The notes under the pieces are model-generated. The model saw only the letters and a program-made list of their open reading frames with translations. It ran no database searches and had not been told where the DNA came from. 64,000 bases of DNA from NCBI RefSeq assembly GCF_030052815.1, contig NC_079496.1, forward strand, positions 3,162,001 to 3,226,000, written 5' to 3'. Source of the DNA: Hevea brasiliensis. Lineage: Eukaryota; Streptophyta; Magnoliopsida; Malpighiales; Euphorbiaceae. Below, piece by piece: positions 1-11,248 of the stretch. A program made the position numbers and the translations under genes. Each line of letters starts with the position of its first letter. Within the stretch, counting starts at the first letter, position 1.

Positions 1-662
1 GGGATTCATAGTGAGCGAAGGGAATAGAGGTAGATCCGCACAAGGTTCGAGCTATTCAAGAAATGCCATCCCCAAGAACAGAAAGGGAGGTGCTAGCTTC
101 GGGAAAATTGAACTACATATTAAGGTTTATTTCCAATCTCATTGCTAAGGCCGAGCCTATTTTTAGATCTCCAAACAACACCACTCAATGGGATTCATTT
201 GTCAATAGGCTTTTGAGACAATCAAGCGATTCTGCAAGCCCACCGTATTGGTTCCACCCGTGGAGGCCTCGATCTGTATATGGCGATCCAACGTAACTCG
301 ATGGGATGTGTTTTGGGACAACATGATGATCTTGGCCAAAAGAGAGGGCTATTTATTATCCGAGCAAAAGTTCAATGATTGCGAGTCGAGGTACTCTTTC
401 CTAGAGAAAAACTTGCTGACGTTAGCACGACGGCAAATCGCCTCAAACACTACATGTTGAATCACAAGACATGGCTCATCTCCAGGATGGATCCTATCAA
501 ATATGTATTCGAAAGCTCATTCGTGCCAGGCAGGATAGCCAAGTGGCAGGTCATACTCTCCCAATATGACATAGTTTATATGACCCGAAAGGCGGTGAAA
601 GGTAGCATGATCGCCTACCTCCTAGCAGAAAATCCTATCCAGGATTATGAAGCTCGATTTTG
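1..662 (+). pseudogene. Tat pol fragment: end of reverse transcriptase and RNase H
   Basis: Translated in changing frames, this stretch gives the connection and RNase H part of a Ty3/gypsy pol: FIVSERGIEV, then a GKLNYI..FISNL block, a Y-L-A-V-Q-R-N-S-MGCVLGQHDD block, and RLKHYMLNHKTWLISRMDP followed by GRIAKWQVILSQYDIVY. The last blocks are typical of Tat elements. At least two frame changes lie between 130 and 460, and a stop at 661-663 ends the longest piece. The enzyme would copy the element's RNA and degrade the RNA strand. This copy is inactive as it stands. Confidence 0.75.
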
Positions 663-1110
663 AGTTCACGATGAGCATATTAATGAAGTAGATGCGAAGA
701 AGAGGGGCCACCGATGTATGGGAAATGTATTTCGACGAGTCGTCAATTTGTCCAAGCAATGGAGTTGGAGCCGTATTGATATCCCCGATGGAAAACACTT
801 TCCGATAGCCATCAAGTTGAGATTTGATCGCACCAACAACGCCGCGAATACGAAGCTTGTGTGATGGGTCTACAGTCGCCATCGAAATGAAAATCGGGAA
901 GTTGAAGTATACGGAGACTCATTACGATTATTTATCGAGTTAAGGAGAATGGCAAACTAAGGATCCGGTGATCCCTTATCGTAAATACTTCATCGAGTGA
1001 TTAAGAAATTCAAGAAATCTCTTTCACTCATCTCAGCAGAGATAAGAATCAATTTGCTGATGCCTTAGATACTCTAGCTGTTATGGCTCAAATCGAAAAA
1101 GGGCAGATGA
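663..1110 (+). pseudogene. Tat pol fragment: second (aRNH-type) RNase H
   Basis: In shifted frames the translation shows a second RNase H-like domain: a degenerate W-x-MYFDE start near 715, NGVGAVLISPDGKHFPIAIKL at about 760-825, a VYGDS strand near 910, and an FTHLSRDKNQFADAL-like end near 1020-1070. Tat-lineage elements are known to carry an extra RNase H after the ordinary one, which is the main reason for the lineage call. Stops and single-base shifts occur throughout, for example after the NNAANTK segment near 860. The domain is followed directly by the integrase region. Confidence 0.6.
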
Positions 1111-2430
1111 CTCAGATATTAAAGATTAAGACAAGGAATGAGCCAGCTTATTGCTTCATGATTGAAGAAGAACCTGATGGTAAACCTTGGTATCATGACA
1201 TCTGCTTTCTCGCAAAACTGCAGGATTCCTTGAAGCGAGCAAAAACGAAAGGAGGATGATTCGGAGATTAGAATTGGAATACTTCCCCAGTGGAGAAACC
1301 CTATACAAGAGGAGTCCCAACGGCGAATTGTTGAGACGTGTGGATGCAAAAGAGGTGAAGAAGATCCTTTTTTAGACTCATGAGGGAAATTGTGCAACCC
1401 ATGCCAATGGGCACATGATGGCTAAGCAAATCATTCGACGTGAGTATTTTTGGACTACAATGGAAAAGGATTGCATCGAGTATTTCCGAAAGTGCCATAA
1501 GTGTCAGATTTATGCAGATCCGATAAATGTGCCACCTCACAAGTTGTTCAACCTTGTCTCACCATGGCCCTTCGCAATGTGGGGCATCGATGTGATTGGT
1601 CCCATCAATCCTAAGGCATCCAATGGGCACAGGTTTATCCTGGTAGCAATCGACTATTTTTCTAAATGGGTCGAAGCCACGTCATACGCCCATATTACAC
1701 AGAACACGTTTCTCAAATTCCTCAGAAACAATATCATCTGCCAGCATGGTCTCCCCAATGAAATCATCACTGACAACGCCAAGAATCTCAATGGTCTAAA
1801 GATTCAGAGATTGTGTGATCAATAAAAAATCTGGCATCTCAATTCCTCCCCATACCGTCCCCAGATGAATGGAGCGGTGGAAGCCACAAACAAAAATCTC
1901 AAGAGGATAATCCGGAAAATGACGATCACATATAGGGATTGGCATGATATGCTTCCCTACGCTCTTCCCGCATACCGGACTTCTATAAGAACCTCAACCG
2001 GGGCAACTCCATACTCACTGGTTTACGGGATGGAAGCAGTATTACCTATTGAAGTTGAAATTCCTTCCCTAAGGATTCTGAAGGAATCGTGATTGATGAG
2101 TCGAATGGATCCATCAAGGTTGGATCGATTAAACTTCTTTGGATGAGAAAAGGTTAACAATGCATGTCATTGGAAATTATAACATAGGAGAATTGCTAGT
2201 GAATTTGACAAAAGCGTTCGCCCACGCTAATTCCAACCCGGGACACGATTCTCAAGAAAGTCTTTGTCACAAATCAAAACGATCCCCGGGGCAAATGGTC
2301 ACCAACCTACGAGGGACCCTATGTGGTTAAAAAGGCATTTTCTGGAGGAGCCTTGATCTTGACCCACATGGATGGTGAAGAATTGCCAAGACCTGTGAAT
2401 GCTGACACCGTCAAGAGATACTATGCCTAA
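1111..2430 (+). pseudogene. Tat integrase (zinc-binding domain, DDE core and C-terminal part)
   Basis: The zinc-binding domain is partly readable: H-E-G-N-C-A near 1380, then CHKCQIYAD near 1490-1515. The catalytic core follows in the 1415-1825 frame: WGIDVIG carries the first Asp, EIITDNAKN the second, and after a stop and shift near 1825 NGAVEATNKN carries the Glu. The next blocks are AYRTSIRTSTGATPYSLVYGMEAVLP (about 1970-2050) and, at the end, NADTVKRYYA with a stop at 2427-2429. The protein would insert the cDNA into the genome. The gene is broken by stops near 1825, 2090 and 2140. The end of pol is well defined because the non-coding repeat zone starts at once. Confidence 0.85.
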
Positions 2431-2875
2431 AAAAAAAAAAAGGGGTAGGAGTGAAAACCCGAAAGGGCGCTCCTAGCAAAATGTGTGAAAGAAGGCGAAA
2501 ACCCCAAAGGGGCGCTTTTCTGTAAAATGAGTGAAGGATGAAAACCCGGAAGGGCATCCTGAAAAGAGTGAGCAAAAAAAAAAAAAAAAAGGGTAGGAGT
2601 GAAAACCCGAAAGGGCGCTCCTAGCAAAATGTGTGAAAGAAGGCGAAAACCCTAAAGGGGCGCTTTCTGTAAAATGAGTGAAGGATGAAAACCCGGAAGG
2701 GCGTCCTGAAAAGAGTGAGCAAAAAAAAAAAAAAAAGGAGAAAACTAGAGGTGAAAACCCGGAAGGGCGCTTCTAGTCATATAGACGAAGGGGAAGTGAA
2801 AACCCACAAGGGCGCTTTTCGGGAGAAAGTAAAAAAAAACAGAAATGGGGCATTTGAAGAAATGAGGCCATAGGT
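2431..2875 (+). repeat. Short GAAAACCC...GGGCGC repeats after pol
   Basis: About eight imperfect units contain GAAAACCCGAAAGGGCGC or close variants, split by A-rich runs (2430-2442, 2573-2590, 2720-2736). Two larger blocks, 2443-2590 and 2591-2736, are near-identical copies of each other. Such GAAAACCC motifs just after pol are common in Tat elements. No coding potential is convincing; the ORFs here are repeat artefacts. Confidence 0.8.
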
Positions 2876-2984
2876 CAAGTCTTACAACTCGTCCTCCATT
2901 CATCATTGGCCTTCGGGATTCTGTTAAGTACACTTCATTGGGGAAGAACTTCTTGTGTCCGGATTAGGCTTGCTTTGTAAGTGC

Positions 2985-4490
2985 AATTTACATTTCCTGT
3001 TATCAACCTCTGGTTCCTTGATCTAAGTTGATTTTAATTTCCTGCATTTACATTTCCTGTTATCAACCTCTGGTTCCTTGATCTAAGTTGATTTTAATTT
3101 CATGCATTTACATTTCTTGTTATCAACCTCTGGTTCCTTGATCTAAGTTGATTTTAATTTCATGCATTTACATTTCCTGTTATCAACCTCTGGTTCCTTG
3201 ATCTAAGTTGATTTTAATTTCCTGCAATTTACATTTCCTGTTATCAACCTCTGGTTCCTTGATCTAAGTTGATTTTAATTTCCTGCATTTACATTTCCTG
3301 TTATCAACCTCTGGTTCCTTGATCTAAGTTGATTTTAATTTCCTGCAATTTACATTTTCTGTTATCAACCTCTGGTTCCTTGATCTAAGTTGATTTTAAT
3401 TTCATGCATTTACATTTCCTGTTATCAACCTCTGGTTCCTTGATCTAAGTTGATTTTAATTTCCTGCAATTTAAATTTTCTGTTATCAACCTCTGGTTCC
3501 TTGATCTAAGTTGATTTTAATTTCCTGCAATTTAAATTTTCTGTTATCAACCTCTGGTTCCTTGATCTAAGTTGATTTTAATTTCCTGCAATTTACATTT
3601 TCTGTTATCAACCTCTGGTTCCTTGATCTAAGTTGATTTTAATTTCCTGCAATTTTCCTGTTATCAACCTCTGGTTCCTTGATCTAAGTTGATTTTAATT
3701 TCCTGCAATTTAAATTTTCTGTTATCAACCTCTTGTTCCTTGATTTAAGTTGATTTTAATTTCCTGCAATTTACATTTTCTATTATCAACATCTGGTTCC
3801 TTGATCTAAGTTGATTTTAATTTCCTGCAATTTAAATTTTCTGTTATTAACCTCTGGTTCCTTGATCTAAGTTGATTTTAATTTCCTGCAATTTAAATTT
3901 CCTGTTATCAACCTCTGGTTCCTTGATCTAAGTTGATTTTAATTTCCTGCAATTTAAATTTTCTGTTATCAACCTCTGGTTCCTTGATCTAAGTTGATTT
4001 TAATTTCATGCATTTACATTTCCTGTTATCAACCTCTGGTTCCTTGATCTAAGTTGATTTTAATTTCCTGCAATTTAAATTTTCTATTATCAACCTCTGG
4101 TTCCTTGATCTAAGTTGATTTTAATTTTCTGCAATTTACATTTCCTGTTATCAACCTCTGGTTCCTTGATCTAAGTTGATTTTAATTTCCTGCAATTTAC
4201 ATTTCCTGTTATTAACCTCTGGTTCCTTGATCTAAGTTGATTTTAATTTCCTGCAATTTACATTTCCTGTTATCAACCTCTAGTTCCTTGATCTAAGTTG
4301 ATTTTAATTTCCTGCCATTTACGTTTCCTGTTATCAACCTCTGGTTCCTTGATCTAAGTTGATTTTAATTTCCTGCAATTTACATTTCCAGTTATCAACC
4401 TCTGGTTCCTTGATCTAAGTTGATTTTAATTTCATGCATTTACATTTCCCGTTATCAACCTCTGGTTCCTTGATCCAAGTTGATTTTAAT
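2985..4490 (+). repeat. Tandem array, about 60-bp unit, about 25 copies
   Basis: The unit contains TATCAACCTCTGGTTCCTTG, then ATCTAAGTTGATTTTAATTT and CCTGCA(A)TTTACATTTCCTG. Copies are very similar, with changes mainly at the CATGCATTTAC/CCTGCAATTTA junction and in ACATTTC versus AAATTTT. The array lies between the integrase and the polypurine tract, in the 3' untranslated region. This is the place where Tat elements are known to carry variable tandem repeats that can seed satellites. No ORF runs through it. Confidence 0.95.
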
Positions 4491-4631
4491 TTAACTTATG
4501 TTGCCGATCTCTAGGTCACTAACTTAGGTATGCTTTAGTTCCCTAACTTTGAATACCTAATCGTCCAAAATATGGGTCTAAATCTTTACATAATTCCTAC
4601 ACGGGAAAATTTTTCCCTTTAATAGAAATTA

Positions 4632-4647
4632 TGTAAAGAGGGGCAGC
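4632..4647 (+). other. Polypurine tract before the 3' LTR
   Basis: TGTAAAGAGGGGCAGC lies directly before TGTCGACACC. A purine-rich run touching an LTR that begins with TG is the expected plus-strand primer site and fixes the LTR start at 4648. Confidence 0.75.
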
Positions 4648-5232
4648 TGTCGACACCATATTTTGGCTGATCCCTAGAATTAATAAACTTTGAAACCGAT
4701 CCCCAGTACTAAGTCTCCCTTTGACAGCTAACCACATTTCCGATCTCTCTTTGCTAGATAACCACATTTCCGATCTCTCCTCATAAGGAATTGAATCAAT
4801 ACTAAGTCCTCACATCAGTCAAAGCCTTACCGGTCTATTAAATCACTCACCAATCTCTCAAACCCATTGTCGAATCTCCTGACCAGTCAAGTATATTCCT
4901 GATCTCTGTTGACAAACGAAATTGAACTGACACTAGATCTTTGTTACCATTTTTGTTGCCGATCTCCCTTTCAAAAGTTTAAGAATAATCAAAGGTTCCG
5001 TTCCGGTTTAATGATAATCCCGATCTTAAATGTTCAAGCCAAATTTCTAATTTTAATCAAGTCCCGTTTAGCGTTGGTTCCCTACCGATCTCATGCTCAT
5101 TGTGTTTTCCGAACTCTCACACTTAGGTTAATAATCACTTTCAGTTATTTCAACATACTCAGACAATCAAGTGTTTAAATAATTTAGAAATTTTTCGATC
5201 ACAACCATTCATCGAATAAAAGAGGTATTCCA

Positions 5233-5238
5233 TTTATT
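5233..5238 (-). terminator. Poly(A) signal candidate for the antisense ORF
   Basis: AATAAA on the minus strand, about 25 bases after the antisense stop codon at 5261-5263. The position fits a plant near-upstream element. Confidence 0.4.
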
Positions 5239-5260
5239 TCATTTCAAAAATTTATACAAG

Positions 5261-7124
5261 TTATTCAGCTGGAGGATCACCCCCAGCCTGATCTACATTT
5301 TGTCCATCTCCCCCCTCACCCTCAGCCTCCTCACTGTCCTCACCTTCATCCTCGGGAGCCAGGTTGGCCATCCAGGAGAAGTCCTCCTCAGGGTAACGCT
5401 TCTTGAGCTCAGCCAGGAGATCTCTGTGGGCATTTACATAAGCGCCGGCCACTCCAGTCACCATCTCTTCCTCTTTTGCCTTGAGCTCCTCAGCAAGGTG
5501 AGCAAGTTGAGCAGTTTCATCGGCCCAGAGCGCTTGCACTTCCTCAAGAGCATGATCCCGCTCAGCCATAACATGAGCTTGCTCGGCCAGCTTGTCCTCG
5601 TAATACTTCGATCGCCCCTCAAGTTGAGATATGTAGTCCTGAGCGGATGATAGTTGGGATTGGAGGGAAGCTGCTTCATGACCTATCCTCTCGACCTCTT
5701 TACCCAGCCGATGCGCCTTCTTCCGGATCATGTGCTGATTCACCAAACACTCAACGTTCAAGCTCATAGATCTGGTCAAGATATCATTAAGGCTATCCGG
5801 AGACAGCCTATCCCGATCTTCTCGAAGGCAGATAGAGGACGCCAGCACCTTGGTGAAACCAGGATTCTCCCGAACCGTGCGATTTTTCTCCAGTGAATGG
5901 ACCAAGACTTGGGCACCGCGAGAAAGGGGCCTCACCTGTTGTTGGGAAGGACCCTCTTCCGCGCTCGGAACAACTGGAGGAGGCGGAGGCGGCTCTTCCC
6001 TCCGAGGAGGAGATCGGATCACTTCCACCTCGGAGATCGGCGGTCCCGAAGGTTGAGACGAGCCTTCTCGTATTTCCCCGGGCTCGTGACGAGGTGTCTG
6101 CATCTCCTCGGCCCGCTTCATCTCCCGTACCTTCCGAGATCTCCTCTTCGCTCCGGCTCTCCTTGGAGGCTTCGCCGCTTGCCATACCTGCACAAAGAAG
6201 AGGTCAGTGAGATCGCTAAGGTCCTGAGATCTGAGATGTAGAAAATACCGATGCCGAGGTCGGAGAGCTGAAGCCCGCGATCTTTGCCGTTGATCAATTC
6301 CATAGTCCAATGGTGCAGCTCGGCAGTCACCGTATCCAGGCAAGAGAACTTCTCTCTGCTCGCCTGCTCTTTCAAATCCATCACCATTGCGCTCTCTTCC
6401 CTATTCAGGGCAAGGTGCCTCAGAATTAATGGACCCTGGTGCAGCCAACTGCGTGGGAAACCCTCAAAACCGTTTGGGATTTTGCTTCTCAGGATAAAAA
6501 AGCAGTTCTTCCAATTCTTAAGGGAGGACGGCAGATCGGTAAAAAGCCCGCAGTGGGGTTTCGCCTGGAAAAACCAATACTCGTCTTCCTTTTGACAAGT
6601 TAACCTATGAAGGTCGGTGAACACCTTGGCAGTAGGACTGATTCCCTTAGCTCGGCACAGGCCACGGAAGGCCACAAGGATCCGCCATGAGTTCGGGTGA
6701 ACTTGGGCGATGCATACTTGGTGAAATTTCAGAACTTCTTTGAAGAAGTCGTCTAAAGGGAACCGCAGCCCGGCTTTTAACTGCTCTTCGTACACCATGA
6801 TCATGTCATTCCCCTCAAAAAAGTGATCGGCTCGAAGATCGCCGTGACACTTCATGCGTTCTAATAAGTCAGGGTGAATGTTATATTCTTGGCCGAACGA
6901 TCAGAGGTCGGGCTTTTAAGAATGGACGATAGCTCGTCCATGGGGAGGTTTTCTCTCCCTGAAGAATGTGTTCGTTTCGAAGATGTCGCCTGCCCCTGAA
7001 TTGGGGGGGAGGCCCTAAAAGGTTCAGTCCGAACGCTCGGTCCGACCACCTCTACCTCATCGAATGACCACGAGACCTGAACGGAAGGGGGGCTTGCCGC
7101 TCTCTGACCCTCGGCACCGCTCAT
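5261..7124 (-). pseudogene. Antisense ORF of the Tat element, putative gypsy-type transposon domain (Transposase_28/PF04195-like)
   Basis: Read on the minus strand from the ATG at 7124-7122 (MSGAEGQRAAS...). A Ser/Pro-rich start leads through a one-base frameshift near 6875 into a globular region with the blocks YEEQLKAGLRFPLDDFF, PNSWRILVAFRGLCR and EYWFFQAKP..LFTDLPSSLKNWKNCFFIL. This pattern matches the putative gypsy-type transposon domain found in additional ORFs of Tat elements. A likely small intron (about 6250 to 6190, GTATTTTC...TTTGTGCAG) joins a C-terminal part with PPPPPP, a long coiled coil (about 5420-5720) and an acidic tail ending GGDPPAE. A TATA box lies upstream on the same strand and AATAAA 25 bases past the stop. 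The function of these proteins is unknown. The frameshift makes this copy doubtful as a working gene. Confidence 0.65.
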
Positions 7125-7279
7125 TTTCAAAGGAAATAAAGAATTTAAACTAAAAGAAAGATCAAAGCCCTTACCAGAGTCTGATCGGCGTCGGAAGAAC
7201 TTGAGAAAACGAGAGAATTTTGAAGTTGTGAGCGAGAGACTGAAAATGACATACGAGAGCAATTGGCTAACCCCACCCC

Positions 7280-7287
7280 TATTTATA
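7280..7287 (-). promoter_or_regulatory. TATA box for the antisense ORF
   Basis: TATAAATA on the minus strand, followed by a GGGG run, about 155 bases before the antisense ATG at 7124. It would place a transcription start near 7250. Confidence 0.5.
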
Positions 7288-7712
7288 CTCGTCCGAGCAT
7301 TTAATGCTCACGATGTTCCAGGCACTGCATCGGTTAGCGGGACTCGCCAGCTGTTCTGACATATCTCACGAATATTCCAAAATTCCATAAGGAGGGACCG
7401 GATAGTTAGGGATCGACTAATTAAAAATGATGTTTGGAAGTATGGATCGGATAAAGACTGTTCAGTTGGGAACCAGATCGGACAAACACTTCAGAGATCA
7501 GAAGCAACAATAATAAAATGATAACTGTCAAAATAAAATTTTATTTCCAAAAGCCAGATTACATCATTTGGGCGATCCCAAGAGATCGGATTACATTTCC
7601 AAAAGTCAGATTACATCATTTGGGCGATTTCAAGAGATCGGATTACGTTTAAGGACCTGACTACATCAAAAGCCGATCTCTAGCGATCAGCGGAACATCC
7701 CATCTAAAGGGC

Positions 7713-8297
7713 CTATGTCAAAGCCCAGGCTGTGACTGATCCAAAGGATGTGTTCGACCAGAAGACCGGCCGACGACATCGGATAGATGTACAGCTTAGA
7801 TGGCGGTGACAACGACTCTCATGAGAAAGAGAGAGATCGTCACCGGTATTACCGCTCTGAACCGAGCCGCTGTCTGAACACCCAGTGTGGAGGAAAGTCT
7901 CTATCGAAACACCGAATGCGGTGAGAAGCCGAATAAACTTGGAAGGGCAACCGCCAAGGGTCAGCAGAACATTAGCAGTTTTCTCGGCCAAAATCGGTTC
8001 GCCGGTTATACCGATCGAACAGCTCGAGATCGGCACGATCAAGGTCCTCGACCCGGATCGGTTAGTTAGTCCAGTTCTCTCACCATCATCAGATAAGGTC
8101 ATCATAATTCCTCGATCACCGGGATCGTAAATTTTCAGTCGAGGAATAAAGAGGTCCATCGGAAAAGGATCAAGAGCCACAATCGTGGCCGAAACTTCTG
8201 CCGAAGCAGCTAGAACTGGAAAGTAAGAAGGAAGAGAGGAAAATCGAATGAGGAAAGTCTCTTCCGTCAGGGGTATATATAGGGGAAAATCGGGCAT
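7713..8297 (-). other. Second antisense ORF in the LTR, unrecognised
   Basis: A 194-codon minus-strand ORF. I recognise no domain. A TATATATA-like run at 8272-8279 on the minus strand lies inside its 5' end, so if transcribed the protein may start at an inner Met near 8160 (MDLFIPRLKIYDPGDRG). The text is rich in Ser, Arg and Asp and lacks clear membrane segments. It could be a decayed upstream exon of another antisense gene, or chance. Confidence 0.25.
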
Positions 8298-8907
8298 TTA
8301 TTGCTAAGCAGAAAATGAAGCGGAAGCTTCGGGAATCGAGGGGAATTAATGCTTTGACCAGACCGGGCCTGATTAAGGGAAATATTGGAATAATAGAGAT
8401 CGGAAGAGGGGAGACCGGTATGAAAGATGAGAGAAGGATCATGTTAAGAAGATCGGAAAGGAAGAGAGAGCAGAAAACAAAAAGAATAAGGCGCCTACCG
8501 CCATCACCATGATCAGAGCCGAGGTAGTTAAAGCGTTGTAGGTAAAATCTCAACCGCACGCCCCAGAATCGCCCGCATTACTGACAGGTGCCAGAATATG
8601 TCATGACAGCGCTGTACCTCCCAATCTCCACCGTTGATCCAACTTATAAGGACGAGCCCAAGGCCCTTGGATCAAAGAAGAAGACGATAAAACCAGCGCC
8701 TTTCACTCCTAGCCCTTGGATCGCCCCGGACAAGAGAATTTGGGACAGTCAGATTAGAGGAGGAAAAAGACAAATATTCTGAAGTGGATCTCGGCCGTCT
8801 ATTCTGATTCTCTTTAATTCTTGAGCTTAGGATTATGTCCTTTGAAATCTTGACCCTCCATCTCCCTCAAGATAGATCCTGACCCTTCAAGGGGAACACC
8901 TGGTCCC

Positions 8908-8915
8908 TATAAATA
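8908..8915 (+). promoter_or_regulatory. TATA box of the sense LTR promoter
   Basis: TATAAATA preceded by GGTCCC and followed about 30 bases on by a plausible start of the R region. It is the best sense-strand promoter in the LTR and lies after the antisense ORFs, so sense and antisense promoters would fire in opposite directions from inside the same LTR. Confidence 0.5.
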
Positions 8916-9899
8916 CCTGCATGAAAAACTGTTTAAAGGACGGACAAAAAAGGAGGAAGTTACTATAGCGGAAGAACTCTGAAATTTAATTCAGATCGTT
9001 ACTCTGCTTTCATAAGAAGAACTTTTGGAACCAGTTTTCTGAAATGTTTCCTTAAAAGATTTTGATCACTGAAACTCTCCATTTTCAGCTCGTTCATTAT
9101 CCCGTAGCGTTCACATTTTTCAGTTCCTTGTTATCTTTATTTTCATTTCCATCGCCCATGCTAAATCTCATTTAAACTCGGGTATAATTCTGACTCGATT
9201 GCATTTAGTGAAGCACTCTTTGTTCCAAGGCGAACCTTAGTCTCCCGGCTATCAACTTGCAATCTTATTGCGTTTTGTGATTCTCGGTTAGTTCACTAGA
9301 ATCGACTCATACAGTCGATATTCATGTTGCCATTTTATTAAGTTTAGTTCTTGTTTTACGCATTTCCATTCTTCTTTCTTTACGTATGTTATTTTCTTTA
9401 AGTTCATATCACGCTAGAAAGATACAGAGAAAGGTTGTGCTCTAGTTTATTTCCGTGTCGATACCTTTGTTAATCTTTATTATTTACGGCGTAAGTCATC
9501 TAGTTCCAAGCGATACATAAGTGGTTGGATGAGATGTGGGTAACGGCAACTTAAGAGTCCTTTTGAAATAATGAAAGGTCTGAATAATAAGCCTGGAAAA
9601 TGGTAAACCTGAGTCACTAGAATGACTCAGTAGGTCATAGGGCAAGACGTCATAAGACAGAGTAAAACCAAACCCTGGATAACTAAATGGAATAGATCGG
9701 CTACCAAAAAATGCTGGTGAGGCGACCATATAGGAAGGTCGGAGGATTCGGTTTGGCATCCCCTGCCCAGTCCTAAGGTACCAATAAGTTAAAGAAGTCT
9801 TGCGCAGACCACCTGACACCTTTGAACGTCAGAACCCTTAGCTTTAGGCCCTCTCGATAGGTAAAATTTAGAGAGATCGAAAAAATCCTTATCCGACTA

Positions 9900-10850
9900 C
9901 CATTTAATTAAAAGAGGTCGGAGGAGGGTTCTTATCCAATTCTCAATCTAAAATTTTAACAAATATTTTAAAGGAGATCGGAGGAGAGTTCTTATCCGAT
10001 TCTCAATCTAAAATTTTAACAAATATTTTAAAGGAGATCGGAGGAGAGTTCTTATCCGATTCTCAATCTAAAATTTTAACAAATATTTTAAAGGAGATCG
10101 GAGGAGAGTTCTTATCCGGTTCTCAAGCTTAAAAATTTTAATAAATATTAAAAGAGATCGGAGGAAAGTTCTTATCCAGTTCTCAAGCTTAAAAAAATTT
10201 TAATAAATATTAAAAGAGATCGGAGGAGAGTTCTTATCCGGTTCTCAAGCTTAAAAAATTTTAATAATTATTAAAAGAGATCGGAGGAGAGTTCTCATCC
10301 GATTCTCAATCTAAAAATTTTAATAAATATTAAAAGAGATCGGAGGAGAGTTCTTATCCGATTCTCAATCCTAAAATTTAAATGAATATTAAAAGAGATC
10401 GGAGGAGGGTTCTTATCCGGTTCTCAAGCTTAAAAATTTTAATAAATATTAAAAGAGATCGGAGGAGGGTTCTTATCCGGTTCTCAAGCTTAAAAATTTT
10501 AATAAATATTAAAAGAGATCGGAGGAAGGTTCTTATCCGGTTCTCAAGCTTAAAAATTTTAATAAATATTAAAAGAGATCGGAGGAGACTTCTTATCCGG
10601 TTCTCAAGTTTAAAAAATTTTAATAAATATTAAAAGAGATCGGAGAAGAGTTCTCATCCGATTCTCAATCCAAAAATTTTAATAAATATTAAAAGAGATC
10701 GGAGGAGAGTTCTTATCCGGTTCTCAACCTAAAATTTAAATGAATATTAAAAGAGATCGGAGGAGAGTTCTTATCCGGTTCTCAATCTAAAATTTAAACA
10801 AATATTTAAAAGAGATCGGAGGAGAGTTCTTATCCAATTTCAAAAATTGG
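9900..10850 (+). repeat. Tandem array, about 60-bp unit, about 16 copies, inside the LTR
   Basis: The unit contains AGAGATCGGAGGAGAGTTCT, then TATCCG(A/G)TTCTCAA, and an AT-rich spacer such as TAAAATTTTAATAAATATTA. Copies fall in two types (TCTCAATC and TCTCAAGCTT). Some units are exactly 60 bp, so one frame stays open at 10382-10633 as a repeated 20-residue peptide; this is most likely a by-product of the period. The array lies downstream of the TATA box, in the R/U5 half of the LTR. Confidence 0.9.
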
Positions 10851-11248
10851 ATTCTAATAAAATAGCCCTTCAAACAAAACTAACATACAACAGTAACTCA
10901 CTAAGGTTGTCTCATTTACTTATGTATCTGGGTAATCCGAATTAGTGAAAAATCAAATATTCCTTTTATCAAAAGGATTAACATTTCCATTCAAGTCCTT
11001 CTAACTAATTTATAAAGAGTGCGAAGTTAAATCTACTTACCCTAATTAAGGGACGAGGTGGGGTGCCTAACACCTTCCCCACCCGTTTACGGATCCCGAA
11101 CTTAGAATCTCTGTTTTGAAGTGGTTTTATTTCAATTTATCTTCACAAATGGTTTTCTTTAGTTTCCCTCAAAACTAAAGTGGCGACTCCTCATTCTTTT
11201 CCACTTCGGTGAGGATTCGTTCAGGCGACCGCAAAACACCTTGCGACA

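Larger units (their letters stand above)
1..11248 (+). mobile_element. Ty3/gypsy Tat-lineage LTR retrotransposon, 3' part (5' end outside the window)
   Basis: Order on the + strand is RT end/RNase H, a second RNase H, integrase, a short GAAAACCC-type repeat zone, a 60-bp tandem array, a polypurine tract and a long LTR. A second RNase H after pol's own, plus tandem repeats in a long 3' untranslated region, is characteristic of the Tat lineage (Ogre, Retand, Grande). Reading frames carry many stops and small frameshifts, so the copy is not autonomous. The right end is taken as TTGCGACA at 11248 because it mirrors the TGTCGACACC start of the LTR. Gag, protease and the 5' LTR lie to the left of position 1, so the LTRs cannot be compared and the target duplication cannot be seen. 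Confidence 0.85.
4648..11248 (+). mobile_element. 3' LTR of the Tat element (about 6.6 kb, unusually long)
   Basis: It starts TGTCGACACC after a polypurine tract and ends TTGCGACA, giving a TGTCG/CGACA terminal inverted repeat. A sense TATA box lies at 8908-8915. Near the end is the GGGTGCCTAACACCTTCCCC block (from about 11062) and a TGGCGACTCC block at 11181, which I know from ends of Ogre/Tat LTRs. Inside are two antisense ORF blocks (5261-7124, 7713-8297), a short two-copy repeat at about 7550-7650, and a 60-bp array at 9900-10850. AGATCGGA-type words recur across the whole LTR. The boundary calls rest on end motifs alone, because the 5' LTR is outside the window. Confidence 0.65.

Noticed and set aside
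2985..4490. CRISPR-like array of regular repeats
   Set aside because: There are no unique spacers; the whole 60-bp unit repeats, and the context is a plant retrotransposon.
5893..6241. Sense-strand ORFs across the antisense Tat gene
   Set aside because: They mirror the GC-rich Pro/Ser-coding stretch on the minus strand and show no domain.
10382..10633. ORF with a perfectly repeated 20-residue peptide
   Set aside because: It exists only because the 60-bp DNA repeat is a multiple of three; neighbouring units have other lengths and break the frame.
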